NCBI RefSeq assembly: GCF_019457515.1
Contig: NZ_CP080421.1
Coordinates: 372,001 to 436,000 of the forward strand
DNA length: 64,000 nucleotides
Direction: 5' to 3'
DNA from: Shewanella mesophila
GTDB taxonomy: Bacteria > Pseudomonadota > Gammaproteobacteria > Enterobacterales > Shewanellaceae
Shown here: positions 29,206-38,900 of the stretch, piece by piece
Numbering within the stretch: the stretch's first letter is position 1
How the letters are laid out: each line of letters opens with the position of its first letter
Notes under the pieces: model-generated
Told to the model about the DNA's origin: nothing
The model's database searches: none
The model's input: only the letters and a program-made list of their open reading frames with translations
Program-made: the position numbers and the translations under genes

Positions 29206-30597
29206 ATGAAATATTTACATATCATTTTGCTATCGCTATTAGCGGTACATGCTAGTGCTGCACAGGCTACAGAGATTGCTTTTAGTGACGCATGGCAGCA
29301 ATTACTTAAAGTCAGCGATAAACTGCAAGCGAGTGCGCAGGAAGTTAATCGAGCCCAGGCTGAGAAAGATGCTGGCGATGATCTTAATCTGCCCTCTTTA
29401 TCTATCAATGGCAGTTACACTCGATTGGAGAAACCAATCGAACTGGATCTGCGCGATCTCAATCCGCTCGCCAATCTCGATCCGGCTGCGCTGCCTCCTG
29501 CTTTAGGTGGTGCTTTAGCCTCTATTCCGGGCTCGTTATTTGTCACACCCTTCACCGAGCAAGATATCTTCCGCTCTAGTCTGCAGGCTATGTGGCCCAT
29601 CTATACCGGCGGTCGTATTACCGCGGCTCAAGGTATTCATGCGGCCCAAGTTGCTGAAAAGGAGCAGCAGCATCAACTGTCTACCAGAGATCTGTTTTTA
29701 CAGCTGGTAGAGCGCTATTACGCAGTCTCTGTGAGTCATTCGTTAGCGAATACTAAGCAGCAGCTTGTCGAGGCTCTGACTGAGCATGCAGATCATGCCA
29801 TCAAATTAGAGCGACAAGGCCAGATTGCTAAAGTGGAACGACTTAACGCACAAGTGGCTTTAGAAAATGCCAAAGTTGATTATGCCAGTGCTCGTAGACA
29901 GCTAGAGATGACCCAAATCGCGTTGTCACGCATGTTGCATCAACAAGCTGTAGATACCGCTTCGCCACTATTTATTGTGGCAAGCTCGCCCTCCTTACCG
30001 CAATTGAGTCAACTTACCTTGTCGCATCATCCAGCACTTAAATTGCTCGAAGCAAAGGAGAGACAAGCTCAGGGGTTAATCGATGTCGAAAAGGGCAGCT
30101 ATCACCCAACGGTTTTTCTCTATGGTAATTACACTCTCTATGAAGATGACAGTCTGTTCTCTAAGGTTGAGCCAGATTGGATGGTGGGTGTAGGGGTGAA
30201 GATACCACTATTAAGCCGAGATGGACGCAGTGGCAAAGTGGAAGCCGCTAAGAGTGCGTTATTACAGGCTCGTTATACTAAGGCGCAAACACAGCAAGAT
30301 CTCAGTTTGCTGCTAGAGCAAAGTTATCGTCAGTTGCAGCAGGCTGAAGAAGAGGTGGACTCATTACGCCTTTCGCTCACGCTAGCACAAGAGAATAAAC
30401 GCCTCAGAGACTTAGCTTTTAGCCAAGGCTTGTCGACCTCGATAGAGAAGGTTGATGCAGAGCTTAAGCTTAGCGCGGTACAAACCCAACAGTTAGCTGC
30501 CCGCTATCGCTATGTTTTAGCTTACGCAAAATTAATGGCTATCAGTGGCCAGTTAGATGAATTTGTCGGCCGCGCACGCAGCGCCCAGGAGAGATAA
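29206..30597 (+). CDS. TolC-like outer-membrane efflux protein
   Basis: 463 residues from the ATG at 29206, which gives a proper signal peptide (MKYLHIILLSLLAVHASAAQ). The upstream in-frame ATG at 29155 would bury it. Two OEP repeats are visible, with long alpha-helical stretches (ALTEHADHAIKLERQGQIAK, LRLSLTLAQENKRLRDLAFS) and the beta segment FLYGNYTLYEDDSLF. It should form the outer-membrane channel for the next three genes. The 168 bases before it hold no gene and no recognisable regulator. Confidence 0.9.
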   Translation: MKYLHIILLSLLAVHASAAQATEIAFSDAWQQLLKVSDKLQASAQEVNRAQAEKDAGDDLNLPSLSINGSYTRLEKPIELDLRDLNPLANLDPAALPPALGGALASIPGSLFVTPFTEQDIFRSSLQAMWPIYTGGRITAAQGIHAAQVAEKEQQHQLSTRDLFLQLVERYYAVSVSHSLANTKQQLVEALTEHADHAIKLERQGQIAKVERLNAQVALENAKVDYASARRQLEMTQIALSRMLHQQAVDTASPLFIVASSPSLPQLSQLTLSHHPALKLLEAKERQAQGLIDVEKGSYHPTVFLYGNYTLYEDDSLFSKVEPDWMVGVGVKIPLLSRDGRSGKVEAAKSALLQARYTKAQTQQDLSLLLEQSYRQLQQAEEEVDSLRLSLTLAQENKRLRDLAFSQGLSTSIEKVDAELKLSAVQTQQLAARYRYVLAYAKLMAISGQLDEFVGRARSAQER

Positions 30598-30598
30598 G

Positions 30599-31570
30599 AT
30601 GCGCACCAACAGAGTGTTAGCCATTGTGGCATTGATTGCTTTAGTGGCATTACTAGCATACGGATTAAAGTTAGCTCATACCCCAAAGCCTGATAGGCTG
30701 CAGGGACAGATTGAAGCTAGGGAATACAATATCTCCTCTAAAGTTCCCGGCCGGGTAGCACAAGTGCTAGTCCGTCGTGGCGATAAGGTTGAAAGTGGCG
30801 ATCTACTGTTTGCTATCGATAGCCCAGAACTGAATGCCAAACTGATGCAGGCTCAAGGTGGACGCGATGCCGCTAAAGCGATGCAGATGGAAGCTGATAA
30901 CGGTGCCCGTAAACAGCAGGTCGCCGCATCGAAAGAGCAATGGTTAAAAGCGAAAGCGGCAGCGACACTCGCCGAGACGACTTATAATCGTGTCGAGGTC
31001 TTATTTACCGAAGGTGTATTAGCCAGACAGAAACGCGATGAAGCATTTACCCAGTGGCAGGCGGCTAAGTATACGGAGCAGGCCGCCTATGCCATGTATC
31101 AAATGGCTGAAGAGGGGGCGCGGGTCGAAACCAAGGCGGCGGCGGCGGGTAACGCTCGTATGGCAGAAGGTGCGGTGAATGAGGTCAGCGCTATCTTAGC
31201 CGATAGCCAGATGCGATCACCTAAATCAGGCGAAGTCAGTGAGGTACTACTACAGAGTGGTGAGTTAGCGCCCAGTGGTTTCCCTGTTGTCAGTATTATT
31301 GATATGCAAGATGCTTGGGCCATTTTTCAAGTGCGTGAAGATCAGTTAAAAAGCTTTAAAGTGGGTGATACCGTTGAGGTTGAGATCCCAGCACTCGGAG
31401 AACGCCACGGCTTTACCGTTGCACATATTAGTGTGATGGGGAATTTTGCTACTTGGCGCTCAACGGAAAGCGGCCATGACTTTGATATGCGTACCTTTGA
31501 GATGGAGCTGCGCCCTACAGCGCCGATTGCTGATCTGCGAGTTGGCATGACGACACTCTTGGTGCGCTAA
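30599..31570 (+). CDS. HlyD/YbhG-like membrane fusion (adaptor) protein
   Basis: 323 residues from the ATG at 30599, one base after the previous stop; GAGAG in that end serves as ribosome site. It has an N-terminal helix (VLAIVALIALVALLAYGLKL), the lipoyl half-motif ISSKVPGRVAQVLVRRGDKV, an alpha hairpin, and the second half SPKSGEVSEVLLQSGELAPS. It links the inner-membrane part to the TolC-like channel. Closest by layout to YhiI/YbhG adaptors of ABC-2 exporters. Confidence 0.9.
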   Translation: MRTNRVLAIVALIALVALLAYGLKLAHTPKPDRLQGQIEAREYNISSKVPGRVAQVLVRRGDKVESGDLLFAIDSPELNAKLMQAQGGRDAAKAMQMEADNGARKQQVAASKEQWLKAKAAATLAETTYNRVEVLFTEGVLARQKRDEAFTQWQAAKYTEQAAYAMYQMAEEGARVETKAAAAGNARMAEGAVNEVSAILADSQMRSPKSGEVSEVLLQSGELAPSGFPVVSIIDMQDAWAIFQVREDQLKSFKVGDTVEVEIPALGERHGFTVAHISVMGNFATWRSTESGHDFDMRTFEMELRPTAPIADLRVGMTTLLVR

Positions 31571-31582
31571 CCATTGGCTTCC

Positions 31583-32749
31583 ATGAAGCAGTTAATCAAA
31601 CGCGAGCTCAATGCCCTTTGGCATGACCCATGGCAGCTTGCATTGGTCAGCTATATTCCTTTAGTGGGCATTTTTGGCCTGTGGTGGCTGTTTAGCGCGG
31701 GGTTACCGCGTCAGCTTCCCGTGGCGATAGTGGACCAAGATCAGAGTCAGATCAGCCGTATGTTGGTGCGTCAGCTAACCGCTAATGCGGCGATTATTCC
31801 GATCCACTATCAGGACATCAATAGTGCCAAGGCCTCGATGGAAAAGGCGGAAACTTATGCCATGGTGGTGTTGCCGTTTCAGCTAAATCGTGACCTGCTC
31901 ACTGGTCATCAGCCCAGTATCGATATTCGCTACAACAGTCAATATTTGTTGGTCGGTAAGCTGTTATCTAGCCAACTTCAGTTGAGTTTAGCCGATGGGT
32001 TAAAGAGAAAGGCGTTGATAAAGCAGCTTGCTGCTGGCGTACCAATGGCTCAGGCTGAGGTTAATCTCAATCTGGTGAAAACCCAGATTAGCGCGCTGTA
32101 CAATGCCAATAGTAATTACGTGGTGTTTCTATTGCCGCCATTACTGATTGCGCTCGGACAGCTACTCGCCATGCTAGTATTTGCTAACTCACTTAATCGT
32201 GAATTAAGGTTAAATACCATGCAAGAGTGGTTTTCCTTAGGCACACGGCGCGTGTTATGGGCCAAAATATTGGTCTATACGCCGCTTATCGTGCTGCAAG
32301 GGCGACTGATTTTGACTTTGCTCTACCAATATTTAGGCTTGCCATTAGCGGGCCAGTTTGGTCAGCTGCTCTTGGCGCAAATTGTGATGTTATTGGCGGT
32401 ATGGCTAATGGTATTGGCCATCTTTTTCTTACTCCAAGACAGTGCACGGGTGGTGAGTTTTTGCACGGCACTGTTTGCCCCCGCTTTCCCTTTTATGGGG
32501 ATCACCTTTCCGACACAAGATATGCCGAAGCTGGCACAGTGGTGGCGCGAATTAATGCCGTCTAGCCATTATATCGATACCCATGTTGGTTTGGTCAGTT
32601 ATGGCCAGAGCTTTGCCACTTTTACCCATCAAGTTATGAGTTATTGGGGTTACCTATTATTAATCCCTGTGATTGTCTTTTTAGCCCGTAGGGTGAAACG
32701 AGCGACACATGATGTAGCGGCCGAAACCCGCTGTAATGAGGCGAGCTAG
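31583..32749 (+). CDS. ABC-2 type transporter membrane protein (first)
   Basis: 388 residues from the ATG at 31583; a TTG at 31574 is also in frame and neither has a good ribosome site. One N-terminal membrane helix, then a periplasmic domain beginning LPVAIVDQDQSQISRMLVRQ, then five helices in the C-terminal half. This is the ABC2_membrane_3 (YhhJ/YbhR-type) layout. No Walker motifs are present. The periplasmic domain and the five-helix end are mirrored in the next protein. Confidence 0.88.
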   Translation: MKQLIKRELNALWHDPWQLALVSYIPLVGIFGLWWLFSAGLPRQLPVAIVDQDQSQISRMLVRQLTANAAIIPIHYQDINSAKASMEKAETYAMVVLPFQLNRDLLTGHQPSIDIRYNSQYLLVGKLLSSQLQLSLADGLKRKALIKQLAAGVPMAQAEVNLNLVKTQISALYNANSNYVVFLLPPLLIALGQLLAMLVFANSLNRELRLNTMQEWFSLGTRRVLWAKILVYTPLIVLQGRLILTLLYQYLGLPLAGQFGQLLLAQIVMLLAVWLMVLAIFFLLQDSARVVSFCTALFAPAFPFMGITFPTQDMPKLAQWWRELMPSSHYIDTHVGLVSYGQSFATFTHQVMSYWGYLLLIPVIVFLARRVKRATHDVAAETRCNEAS

Positions 32750-32750
32750 T

Positions 32751-33884
32751 ATGAGTTTTTGGTCCTTAATGATGGCCGATCTCAAGTCGATCGTGACCGA
32801 TAAAGCGATAGCGATAACATTATTTGGCGGCGTACTATTTTATTCAGTGCTGTATCCATTGCCCTATCTTAACGAGGTCCCCACTAAGCAGCAAATTGTG
32901 GTGATTGATGGCGACCACTCAAGTTTAAGCCGCCAGCTCATTCGCCATGCCGATGCAAGCCCTAAGCTTGATGTTGTGGGTCAGCTGACCACTATAGATC
33001 AGGCACAGCAGTGGGTTGCATCAGGGAAAGCTCATGGCTTTATGGTGATCCCAGAGAACTTTAGGCGTGATCTGATCCGTCAAAAAGGGGTGACGCTAGC
33101 GTATGGGGGCGATGCCAACTACTTTTTGATCTATTCGGCCGTTGTCGAAGGCTTGATGTCAGTGGGCATCGATGCGGGTAAATATGTGCAATTTAACGGA
33201 CTGCTAGCGAGGGGAAGCTCGGCTAAGCAGGTGAAGCATGATTTAGAGCCTATTAAACTTAATAGTGTGCCCGCCTTTAATCCCAGTCTAGGCTATACCC
33301 CTTATGTGGTGCCTGGGGTATTGCTCTTGGTACTGCATCAAACCTTATTGATTGGAGCCGGGATCCTCGGTGCTGGTCAATGGGGCAGAGAGGGTTATTG
33401 GCAACAAGCATCGGCGTTAAAACTTATCTTGGCGCGGGTGGCAGTGTTTGCACTCATCTACAGCTTTTTTACCTGTTTTTATGTGGGATTTTGTAACTAT
33501 TGGTATGGGGTCAGTGTGCAAGGAGATTTGGGACAAGTTGTGCTGTTTTTGGTGCCGTTTATTCTCTGTACGGCTGTCGCTGGCGTGGCGTTTAGTTGTT
33601 TGTTTACCCGTCGGGATCTACCCACTCAAGTGTTACTGTTGATCTCTATGCCTATTCTATTTGTGTCTGGATTTATTTGGCCGCTTGAGCTGATTCCATC
33701 GCCGCTAGTATGGCTTGGACAGCTCGTTCCTGCAGTGTCGACTATTCAAGGCATGTTACAGCTCAATCAGATGGGCGCGAGTTGGCCAAGTGTGGTGCAT
33801 TTTTGGTGGCAGCTTTGGGGGCTGGCATCGGTTTACTTTGTGCTGGCTTATTTCGGGGTGCGTTACCGATTGAATAAGGGGTAA
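32751..33884 (+). CDS. ABC-2 type transporter membrane protein (second)
   Basis: 377 residues from the ATG at 32751, with GAGGCGAG seven bases upstream; an earlier ATG at 32736 would include that site. Same layout as its neighbour: helix, periplasmic domain starting QQIVVIDGDHSSLSRQLI, and five helices (VVPGVLLLVLHQTLLIGAGI and later). The two probably form a heterodimer. No nucleotide-binding domain is encoded next to it; the next gene downstream is on the other strand. Confidence 0.88.
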   Translation: MSFWSLMMADLKSIVTDKAIAITLFGGVLFYSVLYPLPYLNEVPTKQQIVVIDGDHSSLSRQLIRHADASPKLDVVGQLTTIDQAQQWVASGKAHGFMVIPENFRRDLIRQKGVTLAYGGDANYFLIYSAVVEGLMSVGIDAGKYVQFNGLLARGSSAKQVKHDLEPIKLNSVPAFNPSLGYTPYVVPGVLLLVLHQTLLIGAGILGAGQWGREGYWQQASALKLILARVAVFALIYSFFTCFYVGFCNYWYGVSVQGDLGQVVLFLVPFILCTAVAGVAFSCLFTRRDLPTQVLLLISMPILFVSGFIWPLELIPSPLVWLGQLVPAVSTIQGMLQLNQMGASWPSVVHFWWQLWGLASVYFVLAYFGVRYRLNKG

Positions 33885-33912
33885 GTAACCCTAACTCAGG
33901 TTGAGTAGGATC

Positions 33913-33931
33913 ACGCCTCGTGATGAGGCGT
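33913..33931 (+). other. stem-loop after the export operon
   Basis: ACGCCTC - GTGAT - GAGGCGT, a 7-pair GC-rich stem about 28 bases after the last permease gene. It is followed by AATTGC rather than a T run. It may end or stabilise the operon transcript; as a terminator it is weak. Confidence 0.4.
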
Positions 33932-33973
33932 AATTGCAGAGACTGTCAATTGAGTTATAACGAAGTGAAATTT

Positions 33974-34001
33974 AAACAGCCAAGCAATCACTCGGCTGTT
34001 T
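33974..34001 (-). terminator. possible terminator of darP (yjgA)
   Basis: AAACAGCC and GGCTGTTT pair across a 12-base loop that contains the darP stop codon. Read on the - strand the stem is followed by AAATTTCAC, a poor T tail. Listed because of the 8-pair perfect stem and the convergent position. Confidence 0.4.
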
Positions 34002-34527
34002 CGGTGCGGATATATTTAACTAATTCTGCTGCAGATTTCGATGCTTCATCAGGCTTTTTAACGAGCTCTTTGTTGGCTTGTCTTACTAACTGACGTAGCT
34101 TCTGTCTTTCCAGTTTTGGATGTTGCTCAATAAGCGCTTGAATCGCATCATCGCCGCCGGTTAATAGCTGATCTTTGGTCTTTTCCGCCACATTGAGCTT
34201 AGAGCTTTCATTGCGGTTTTGGTTTAACACATTTTTAAGATCGGTTTGCAGCTGCTCAATATCGACATTGCGCATGATCTTGCCAATATATTGCAGATGG
34301 CGACGATACGCTTCGGTATTGATGCGTATCGTCTTCGCCTTGAGCACGTTATCATAAAGCAGCTCGTCAAGTTCAAGCTTGTTTATTTGACTCTTGCTCA
34401 GCGAGACTAACTGCTTTCCTAGCTCTTGGTATACCGCTATTTCTCTTTTCACTTCGGCTCTGCTGACGTATTCGTCGTCATGGTCGAAGGGCTGTTTAAA
34501 GTGTTCCGAATCACCAACAATATTCAT
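33988..34527 (-). CDS. darP: ribosome biogenesis factor DarP (YjgA)
   Basis: 179 residues from the ATG at 34527 (GAGAG upstream); a TTG two codons earlier is in frame. The text EYVSRAEVKREIAVYQELGK and LQYIGKIMRNVDIEQL, with a Lys/Gln-rich all-helical body, is typical of the YjgA family (usual length 170-185). DarP binds late 50S ribosomal precursors in E. coli. It is divergent from pmbA with 140 bases between them; the yjgA-pmbA pair is widely conserved in gammaproteobacteria. Confidence 0.95.
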   Translation of the reverse strand: MNIVGDSEHFKQPFDHDDEYVSRAEVKREIAVYQELGKQLVSLSKSQINKLELDELLYDNVLKAKTIRINTEAYRRHLQYIGKIMRNVDIEQLQTDLKNVLNQNRNESSKLNVAEKTKDQLLTGGDDAIQALIEQHPKLERQKLRQLVRQANKELVKKPDEASKSAAELVKYIRTETAE

Positions 34528-34667
34528 AATCAAAAATCTCTCACATAAACTGGCTTAATAATACCATTTCATTGGAATATCGCCTACGAAGCACGGCAGT
34601 TATTTAATGTGAAAGCGCATCGGGTTTGTTATGCTACTGCCATTATTGATCACTAAAGAGTAGATTT

Positions 34668-36008
34668 GTGCCTTCACCTAGCATTGAAACTGAACTGGAT
34701 TCATTAAAAGACGCCGTTGCTATGGCATTAGAATATGCCGCCACTTTGGGGACCACGGGTGCCGAAGTCGCCATTAGTAAACAGCAAGGGTTATCGGTAT
34801 CGACTCGCCTCAAAGAGGTTGAAACTGTCGAGTTTAATAAAGATGGTGCGCTAGGTATCACCCTGTTTAGGGATGGCTGCAAAGGTAGCTCTTCTACTTC
34901 GGATTTAAGTCCTGACGCGATTCGCCGCGCCGTTAAAGCGGCCGATGATATTGCTAAGTTCACCTCAGAAGATCCCTTCAATGGTTTAGCCGATGCAGAT
35001 TTAATGGCTCAGCATATTGAAGATCTTGAGCTCTATTATCCTCACGAAACTACGCCTGCTGAGCTTGAAGTGTTAGCCGCTCGCGCTGAAGAAGCTGCAT
35101 TAAGCGCCGACACTCGGATTAAAAACTCCGATGGTGCCAGCGCCAATGCCCATACAGGAGCCAAAGTGTATGGTAATAGTCACGGCTTCTTAAATGGTTA
35201 CGTCAGTTCTCGCTATAGCCTTAGTTGTGTGGTGATTGGCGAACAAGATGGCAATATGCAGCGTGATTATGATTATACGGTAGCGCGTAAGTTTAGCGAT
35301 CTGTGGACGCCAGAAGCCGTTGGCCAAAAAGCGGCTGAGAAAACCGTTAGTCGCCTCGGCGCGCGTAAGATCGCGACCACCAAGTTACCCATTCTGTTTG
35401 CTCCGGATGTGGCAACGGGCTTAATGGGCCATTTAGTCGGTGCGATCAGCGGTAGTAGCTTGTATCGTAAATCAAGTTTCCTGCAAGACTCTATCGACAC
35501 TCAACTGTTTCCAGATTGGTTTACTATTGCCGAGCAGCCCCATCTTAAAGGTGCGCTTGCTAGTGCTTATTACGATAGTGAAGGTGTCGCGACAGTTGAA
35601 CGTAATATTATCGATAAGGGTATCTTATCGACTTACCTATTAACCAGTTATTCGGCGCGTAAGCTTGGTTTAACCAATACTGGCCATGCGGGTGGCATCT
35701 ATAACTGGACCCTTGCTCATACAGGACAAAGCTTTGATGAGCTTATCAAGCAGATGGGCACGGGCTTAATTGTCGCCGAAGTGATGGGCCAAGGAGTTAA
35801 TGGTGTGACTGGTGATTACTCTCGCGGTGCGGCGGGCTTCTATGTCGAAAATGGGGTTGTGCAATATCCAGTAGAAGAGATCACTATCGCTGGAAATCTA
35901 AAAGATATGTATCGCAATATCGTTGCGGTGAGTAAAGATAGAGATCTGCGTTCATCGATTAGAACTGGCGGGATCTTACTCGACGAAATGAAGATTGCGG
36001 GTAACTAA
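34668..36008 (+). CDS. pmbA: metalloprotease subunit PmbA (TldE)
   Basis: 446 residues from a GTG start. Family text includes [40 protein letters not shown] and the end [19 protein letters not shown]. Like other PmbA/TldE proteins it lacks the HExxxH of TldD and needs TldD for activity. A strong terminator follows. Confidence 0.97.
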   Translation: MPSPSIETELDSLKDAVAMALEYAATLGTTGAEVAISKQQGLSVSTRLKEVETVEFNKDGALGITLFRDGCKGSSSTSDLSPDAIRRAVKAADDIAKFTSEDPFNGLADADLMAQHIEDLELYYPHETTPAELEVLAARAEEAALSADTRIKNSDGASANAHTGAKVYGNSHGFLNGYVSSRYSLSCVVIGEQDGNMQRDYDYTVARKFSDLWTPEAVGQKAAEKTVSRLGARKIATTKLPILFAPDVATGLMGHLVGAISGSSLYRKSSFLQDSIDTQLFPDWFTIAEQPHLKGALASAYYDSEGVATVERNIIDKGILSTYLLTSYSARKLGLTNTGHAGGIYNWTLAHTGQSFDELIKQMGTGLIVAEVMGQGVNGVTGDYSRGAAGFYVENGVVQYPVEEITIAGNLKDMYRNIVAVSKDRDLRSSIRTGGILLDEMKIAGN

Positions 36009-36032
36009 GAGCAATTATCTTGCTTTAAGATT

Positions 36033-36059
36033 AGCGAGTGCCAAGGCACTCGCTTTTTT
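36033..36059 (+). terminator. Rho-independent terminator after pmbA
   Basis: AGCGAGTGCC - AA - GGCACTCGCT followed by TTTTT: a 10-pair perfect stem with T run, 24 bases after the pmbA stop. Confidence 0.92.
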
Positions 36060-36078
36060 ATGCCTGCAATTCATACTA

Positions 36079-36280
36079 ATTAACCTGAACTTGGGATATT
36101 AAATGTATCTCAAACAGCTCTTTATTCCGCTAACTGCGTTGGATTCACTTGCGATAGGCGGGCTATTGACGCGTAAATACGCCTTGTTAGCAAAACAAAC
36201 GACAAGTTTGAGATGAAATAAGCATAAAACGGCTAATTCATCTAGCGTTATTCCATCTCTTAACCCGAGTTCAGGTTAAT
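36079..36280. repeat. MITE-like element with terminal inverted repeats
   Basis: TTAACCTGAACTTGGG at the left end and its near-complement CCCGAGTTCAGGTTAA at the right end bound about 200 bases without any gene. A second inner pair, TATCTCAAAC near 36105 and GTTTGAGATG near 36205, is also inverted. The size, end repeats and lack of coding capacity fit a miniature transposable element or a dispersed intergenic repeat. I saw no second copy in the window, so its mobile nature is inferred. It fills most of the 333-base gap between pmbA and arsR. Confidence 0.6.
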
Positions 36281-36331
36281 AAACATCAACCGCCATACTC
36301 TTGCGAACAAAAAAGCTAAACTTAAGCTTGA

Positions 36332-36351
36332 ATATATGGATATCCATATAT
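36332..36351. promoter_or_regulatory. likely ArsR operator
   Basis: ATATATGGATATCCATATAT is a perfect 20-bp palindrome located 41 bases before the arsR start. ArsR/SmtB repressors bind imperfect AT-rich dyads at their own promoters, so this is the natural operator candidate. TATATAAAG at about 36363-36371 may be part of the promoter. Confidence 0.7.
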
Positions 36352-36392
36352 ATGATTTGGCGTATATAAAGAATGTTTGAGAGGGGGAGATA

Positions 36393-36734
36393 ATGGTGAC
36401 TGCGATTTTTAAGGCGTTATCCGATGAAACCCGTTTGCTGAGTCTGTTGTTGATCCATGCAGAAGGCGAGCTATGTGTTTGCGAACTCATGGCGGCGCTT
36501 GATGAGAGTCAGCCCAAGATCTCTCGTCATCTCGCTCAGTTACGTAAGGCTGAGCTGTTGAGTGATCGCCGTCAGGGGCAATGGGTGTTTTATCGGATTA
36601 ACCCTGACTTAGCCTCATGGGCGTTAAATGTCATTGAGCAAACAAGAGCAGGCAATCCGTCTCTATTAGCGAGTGGTTTAGCGCGCTTGCAACAGATGGG
36701 GCAAAGGCCTGAACGAGTTAAGGCTTGCTGTTAG
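36393..36734 (+). CDS. arsR: arsenite-responsive repressor ArsR
   Basis: 113 residues, winged helix. The arsenite-binding Cys pair sits in ELCVCELMAAL (about residues 29-33) just before the recognition helix SQPKISRHLAQLRKAELL. The end PERVKACC adds two more Cys. It should repress the operon until trivalent arsenic binds. First gene of an apparent four-gene operon with gaps of about 30-45 bases. Confidence 0.95.
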   Translation: MVTAIFKALSDETRLLSLLLIHAEGELCVCELMAALDESQPKISRHLAQLRKAELLSDRRQGQWVFYRINPDLASWALNVIEQTRAGNPSLLASGLARLQQMGQRPERVKACC

Positions 36735-36775
36735 GTAACGGCAATGAACGAAACAGATAATGATAGGTAAATACC

Positions 36776-37816
36776 ATGGGACTGTTTGAGCGTTACTTGA
36801 GTGTGTGGGTTGGTTTGGCAATTGTGTTTGGTGTGGTTTTGGGCCATTTTCTGCCCGATCTATTTAGTGTTATCGCCGCTTTAGAATACGCCAAGGTCAA
36901 TTTGTTAATTGCTCTGCTTATCTGGGTGATGATCTACCCAATGATGGTACAAATTGATTTTTCAGCGGTAAAAAATGTGGGTAAGAGTCCCAAAGGTTTA
37001 GTGTTGACCCTAGTGATAAACTGGTTGATCAAACCTTTCACCATGGCGTTACTTGGCTGGTTATTCTTCAAAGTATTCTTCGCTAGCTTGGTCGATGCGC
37101 AAACTGCGAGTGAGTATATCGCTGGGATGATCTTACTCGGCGTCGCACCCTGTACGGCTATGGTGTTCGTCTGGAGTCAATTAACTAAGGGCGATCCCAA
37201 TTACACCTTGGTACAAGTCTCGGTAAATGATCTGATCATGGTGGTGGCCTTTGCCCCTATCTGTGCTTTTCTTTTAGGGGTGAGTGATATTCAGGTTCCC
37301 TGGGAAACCTTACTCTTATCTGTGGTGCTCTATGTGGTGCTGCCCTTGATAGCAGGGGTGATCACCCGCCAAGTGCTAAATCGCCGAAGTCTAAATGGGG
37401 TCGATACCTTTGTTGGCCGCATTAAGCCTTGGTCGATATTGGGGCTACTCGCCACCGTGGTATTACTCTTTGGTTTACAGGCTAGTACCATATTGGCCCA
37501 ACCGCAAAATATTGTGCTTATCGCGATTCCGCTTTTGATTCAAACCTATGGCATTTTCTTCATTGCTTACTTTGCGGCGAAAAAACTCAATATAGCGCAA
37601 AATGTAGCAGGCCCTGCATGCATGATCGCTACCTCCAACTTTTTTGAACTCGCTGTCGCGGTTGCGATTTCGCTGTTTGGCCTACATTCGGGGGCGGCGC
37701 TAGCCACTGTGGTTGGCGTGTTAGTCGAAGTCCCTGTCATGTTGTCGCTAGTGGCGTTTGTCAATCGAGATAAAACTAAGTATCAGCAGGCGGTTAATAC
37801 CGATCCTGAACACTAA
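36776..37816 (+). CDS. acr3: arsenite efflux permease Acr3
   Basis: 346 residues with about ten membrane helices. The Acr3 family motif with the functionally needed Cys is visible in [17 protein letters not shown]; the later [12 protein letters not shown] segment is also typical. It is unrelated to E. coli ArsB and uses the proton gradient to expel arsenite. It follows arsR by 41 bases. Confidence 0.96.
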   Translation: MGLFERYLSVWVGLAIVFGVVLGHFLPDLFSVIAALEYAKVNLLIALLIWVMIYPMMVQIDFSAVKNVGKSPKGLVLTLVINWLIKPFTMALLGWLFFKVFFASLVDAQTASEYIAGMILLGVAPCTAMVFVWSQLTKGDPNYTLVQVSVNDLIMVVAFAPICAFLLGVSDIQVPWETLLLSVVLYVVLPLIAGVITRQVLNRRSLNGVDTFVGRIKPWSILGLLATVVLLFGLQASTILAQPQNIVLIAIPLLIQTYGIFFIAYFAAKKLNIAQNVAGPACMIATSNFFELAVAVAISLFGLHSGAALATVVGVLVEVPVMLSLVAFVNRDKTKYQQAVNTDPEH

Positions 37817-37850
37817 ATGAGCAGAATTTCCTCTTTTTTAGGATAGTAAT

Positions 37851-38861
37851 ATGACAATTAAAATTGGTATTAACGGTTTTGGTCGCATGGGGCGCTTAGC
37901 ACTCCGAGCAGCGTGGCAGTGGGATGATGTGGAGTTTGTGCAGATCAATGATCCAGCAGGGGATGCGGCAACCTTGGCGCACCTACTGACGTTCGATTCG
38001 ATCCATGGCCGTTGGGTGCATGAGGCGACCGCCGACGGCTCGCAGATTGTGATTGGTGAGCAGCGCATAGCAACCAGCATGAACAAGACGATTAGCGAGA
38101 CCGATTGGTCAGGATGCGATCTCGTGATTGAAGCATCGGGTGTGATGAAAACCAAGGCCTTACTGCAAGCCTATTTAGATCAAGGTGTTAAGCGCGTTGT
38201 AGTGACGGCCCCAGTGAAAGAAGATGGCGTGCTAAATATCGTCATGGGCGTGAACCATCACCTGTACGACAAAGATAAGTACCCTATCGTGACTGCAGCG
38301 TCTTGCACCACGAACTGTTTAGCGCCTGTGGTGAAAGTCTTACATGAGCAGATTGGCATTAAGCATGGCTCAATGACGACCATTCATGATATCACCAACA
38401 CCCAAACTATCTTGGATGCCCCCCACAAAGATCTGCGCCGGGCGCGTGCTTGTGGTCAGTCATTGATCCCGACAACTACCGGCTCGGCAACGGCTATCAC
38501 TCATATCTTCCCTGAGCTAAAAGGTAAGTTAAATGGCCATGCGGTGCGTGTGCCTCTGGCCAATGCGTCGATCACAGACTGCGTGTTTGAGATGCAGCGC
38601 GGCGTCACCGAAGCTGAGGTAAATGGGCTGTTTAAACAGGCCGCAGAAGGTGAGCTTAAAGATATTTTAGGCTATGAGGAGCGCCCTCTGGTATCGGTGG
38701 ACTATAAGACAGATCCGCGTTCAAGCATTGTCGATGCACTCTCGACCATGGTAGTGAACGATACCCAACTTAAAGTATATATTTGGTATGACAATGAGTG
38801 GGGCTACGCTAACCGCACTGCAGAACTTGCCAGAATGGTTGGTCGTTTGGATAAGGCATAG
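37851..38861 (+). CDS. ArsJ-associated glyceraldehyde-3-phosphate dehydrogenase
   Basis: 336 residues. It has the nucleotide-binding start [15 protein letters not shown] and the catalytic [11 protein letters not shown] with the Cys nucleophile, and ends [11 protein letters not shown]. Its place between acr3 and arsJ marks it as the arsenate-linked GAPDH. With arsenate in place of phosphate it makes 1-arseno-3-phosphoglycerate, which ArsJ exports. It could also work as a normal GAPDH. Confidence 0.95.
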   Translation: MTIKIGINGFGRMGRLALRAAWQWDDVEFVQINDPAGDAATLAHLLTFDSIHGRWVHEATADGSQIVIGEQRIATSMNKTISETDWSGCDLVIEASGVMKTKALLQAYLDQGVKRVVVTAPVKEDGVLNIVMGVNHHLYDKDKYPIVTAASCTTNCLAPVVKVLHEQIGIKHGSMTTIHDITNTQTILDAPHKDLRRARACGQSLIPTTTGSATAITHIFPELKGKLNGHAVRVPLANASITDCVFEMQRGVTEAEVNGLFKQAAEGELKDILGYEERPLVSVDYKTDPRSSIVDALSTMVVNDTQLKVYIWYDNEWGYANRTAELARMVGRLDKA

Positions 38862-38900
38862 CGGGTATTTTACATTGCCTAGTCAAGGAAGTGATGATTG

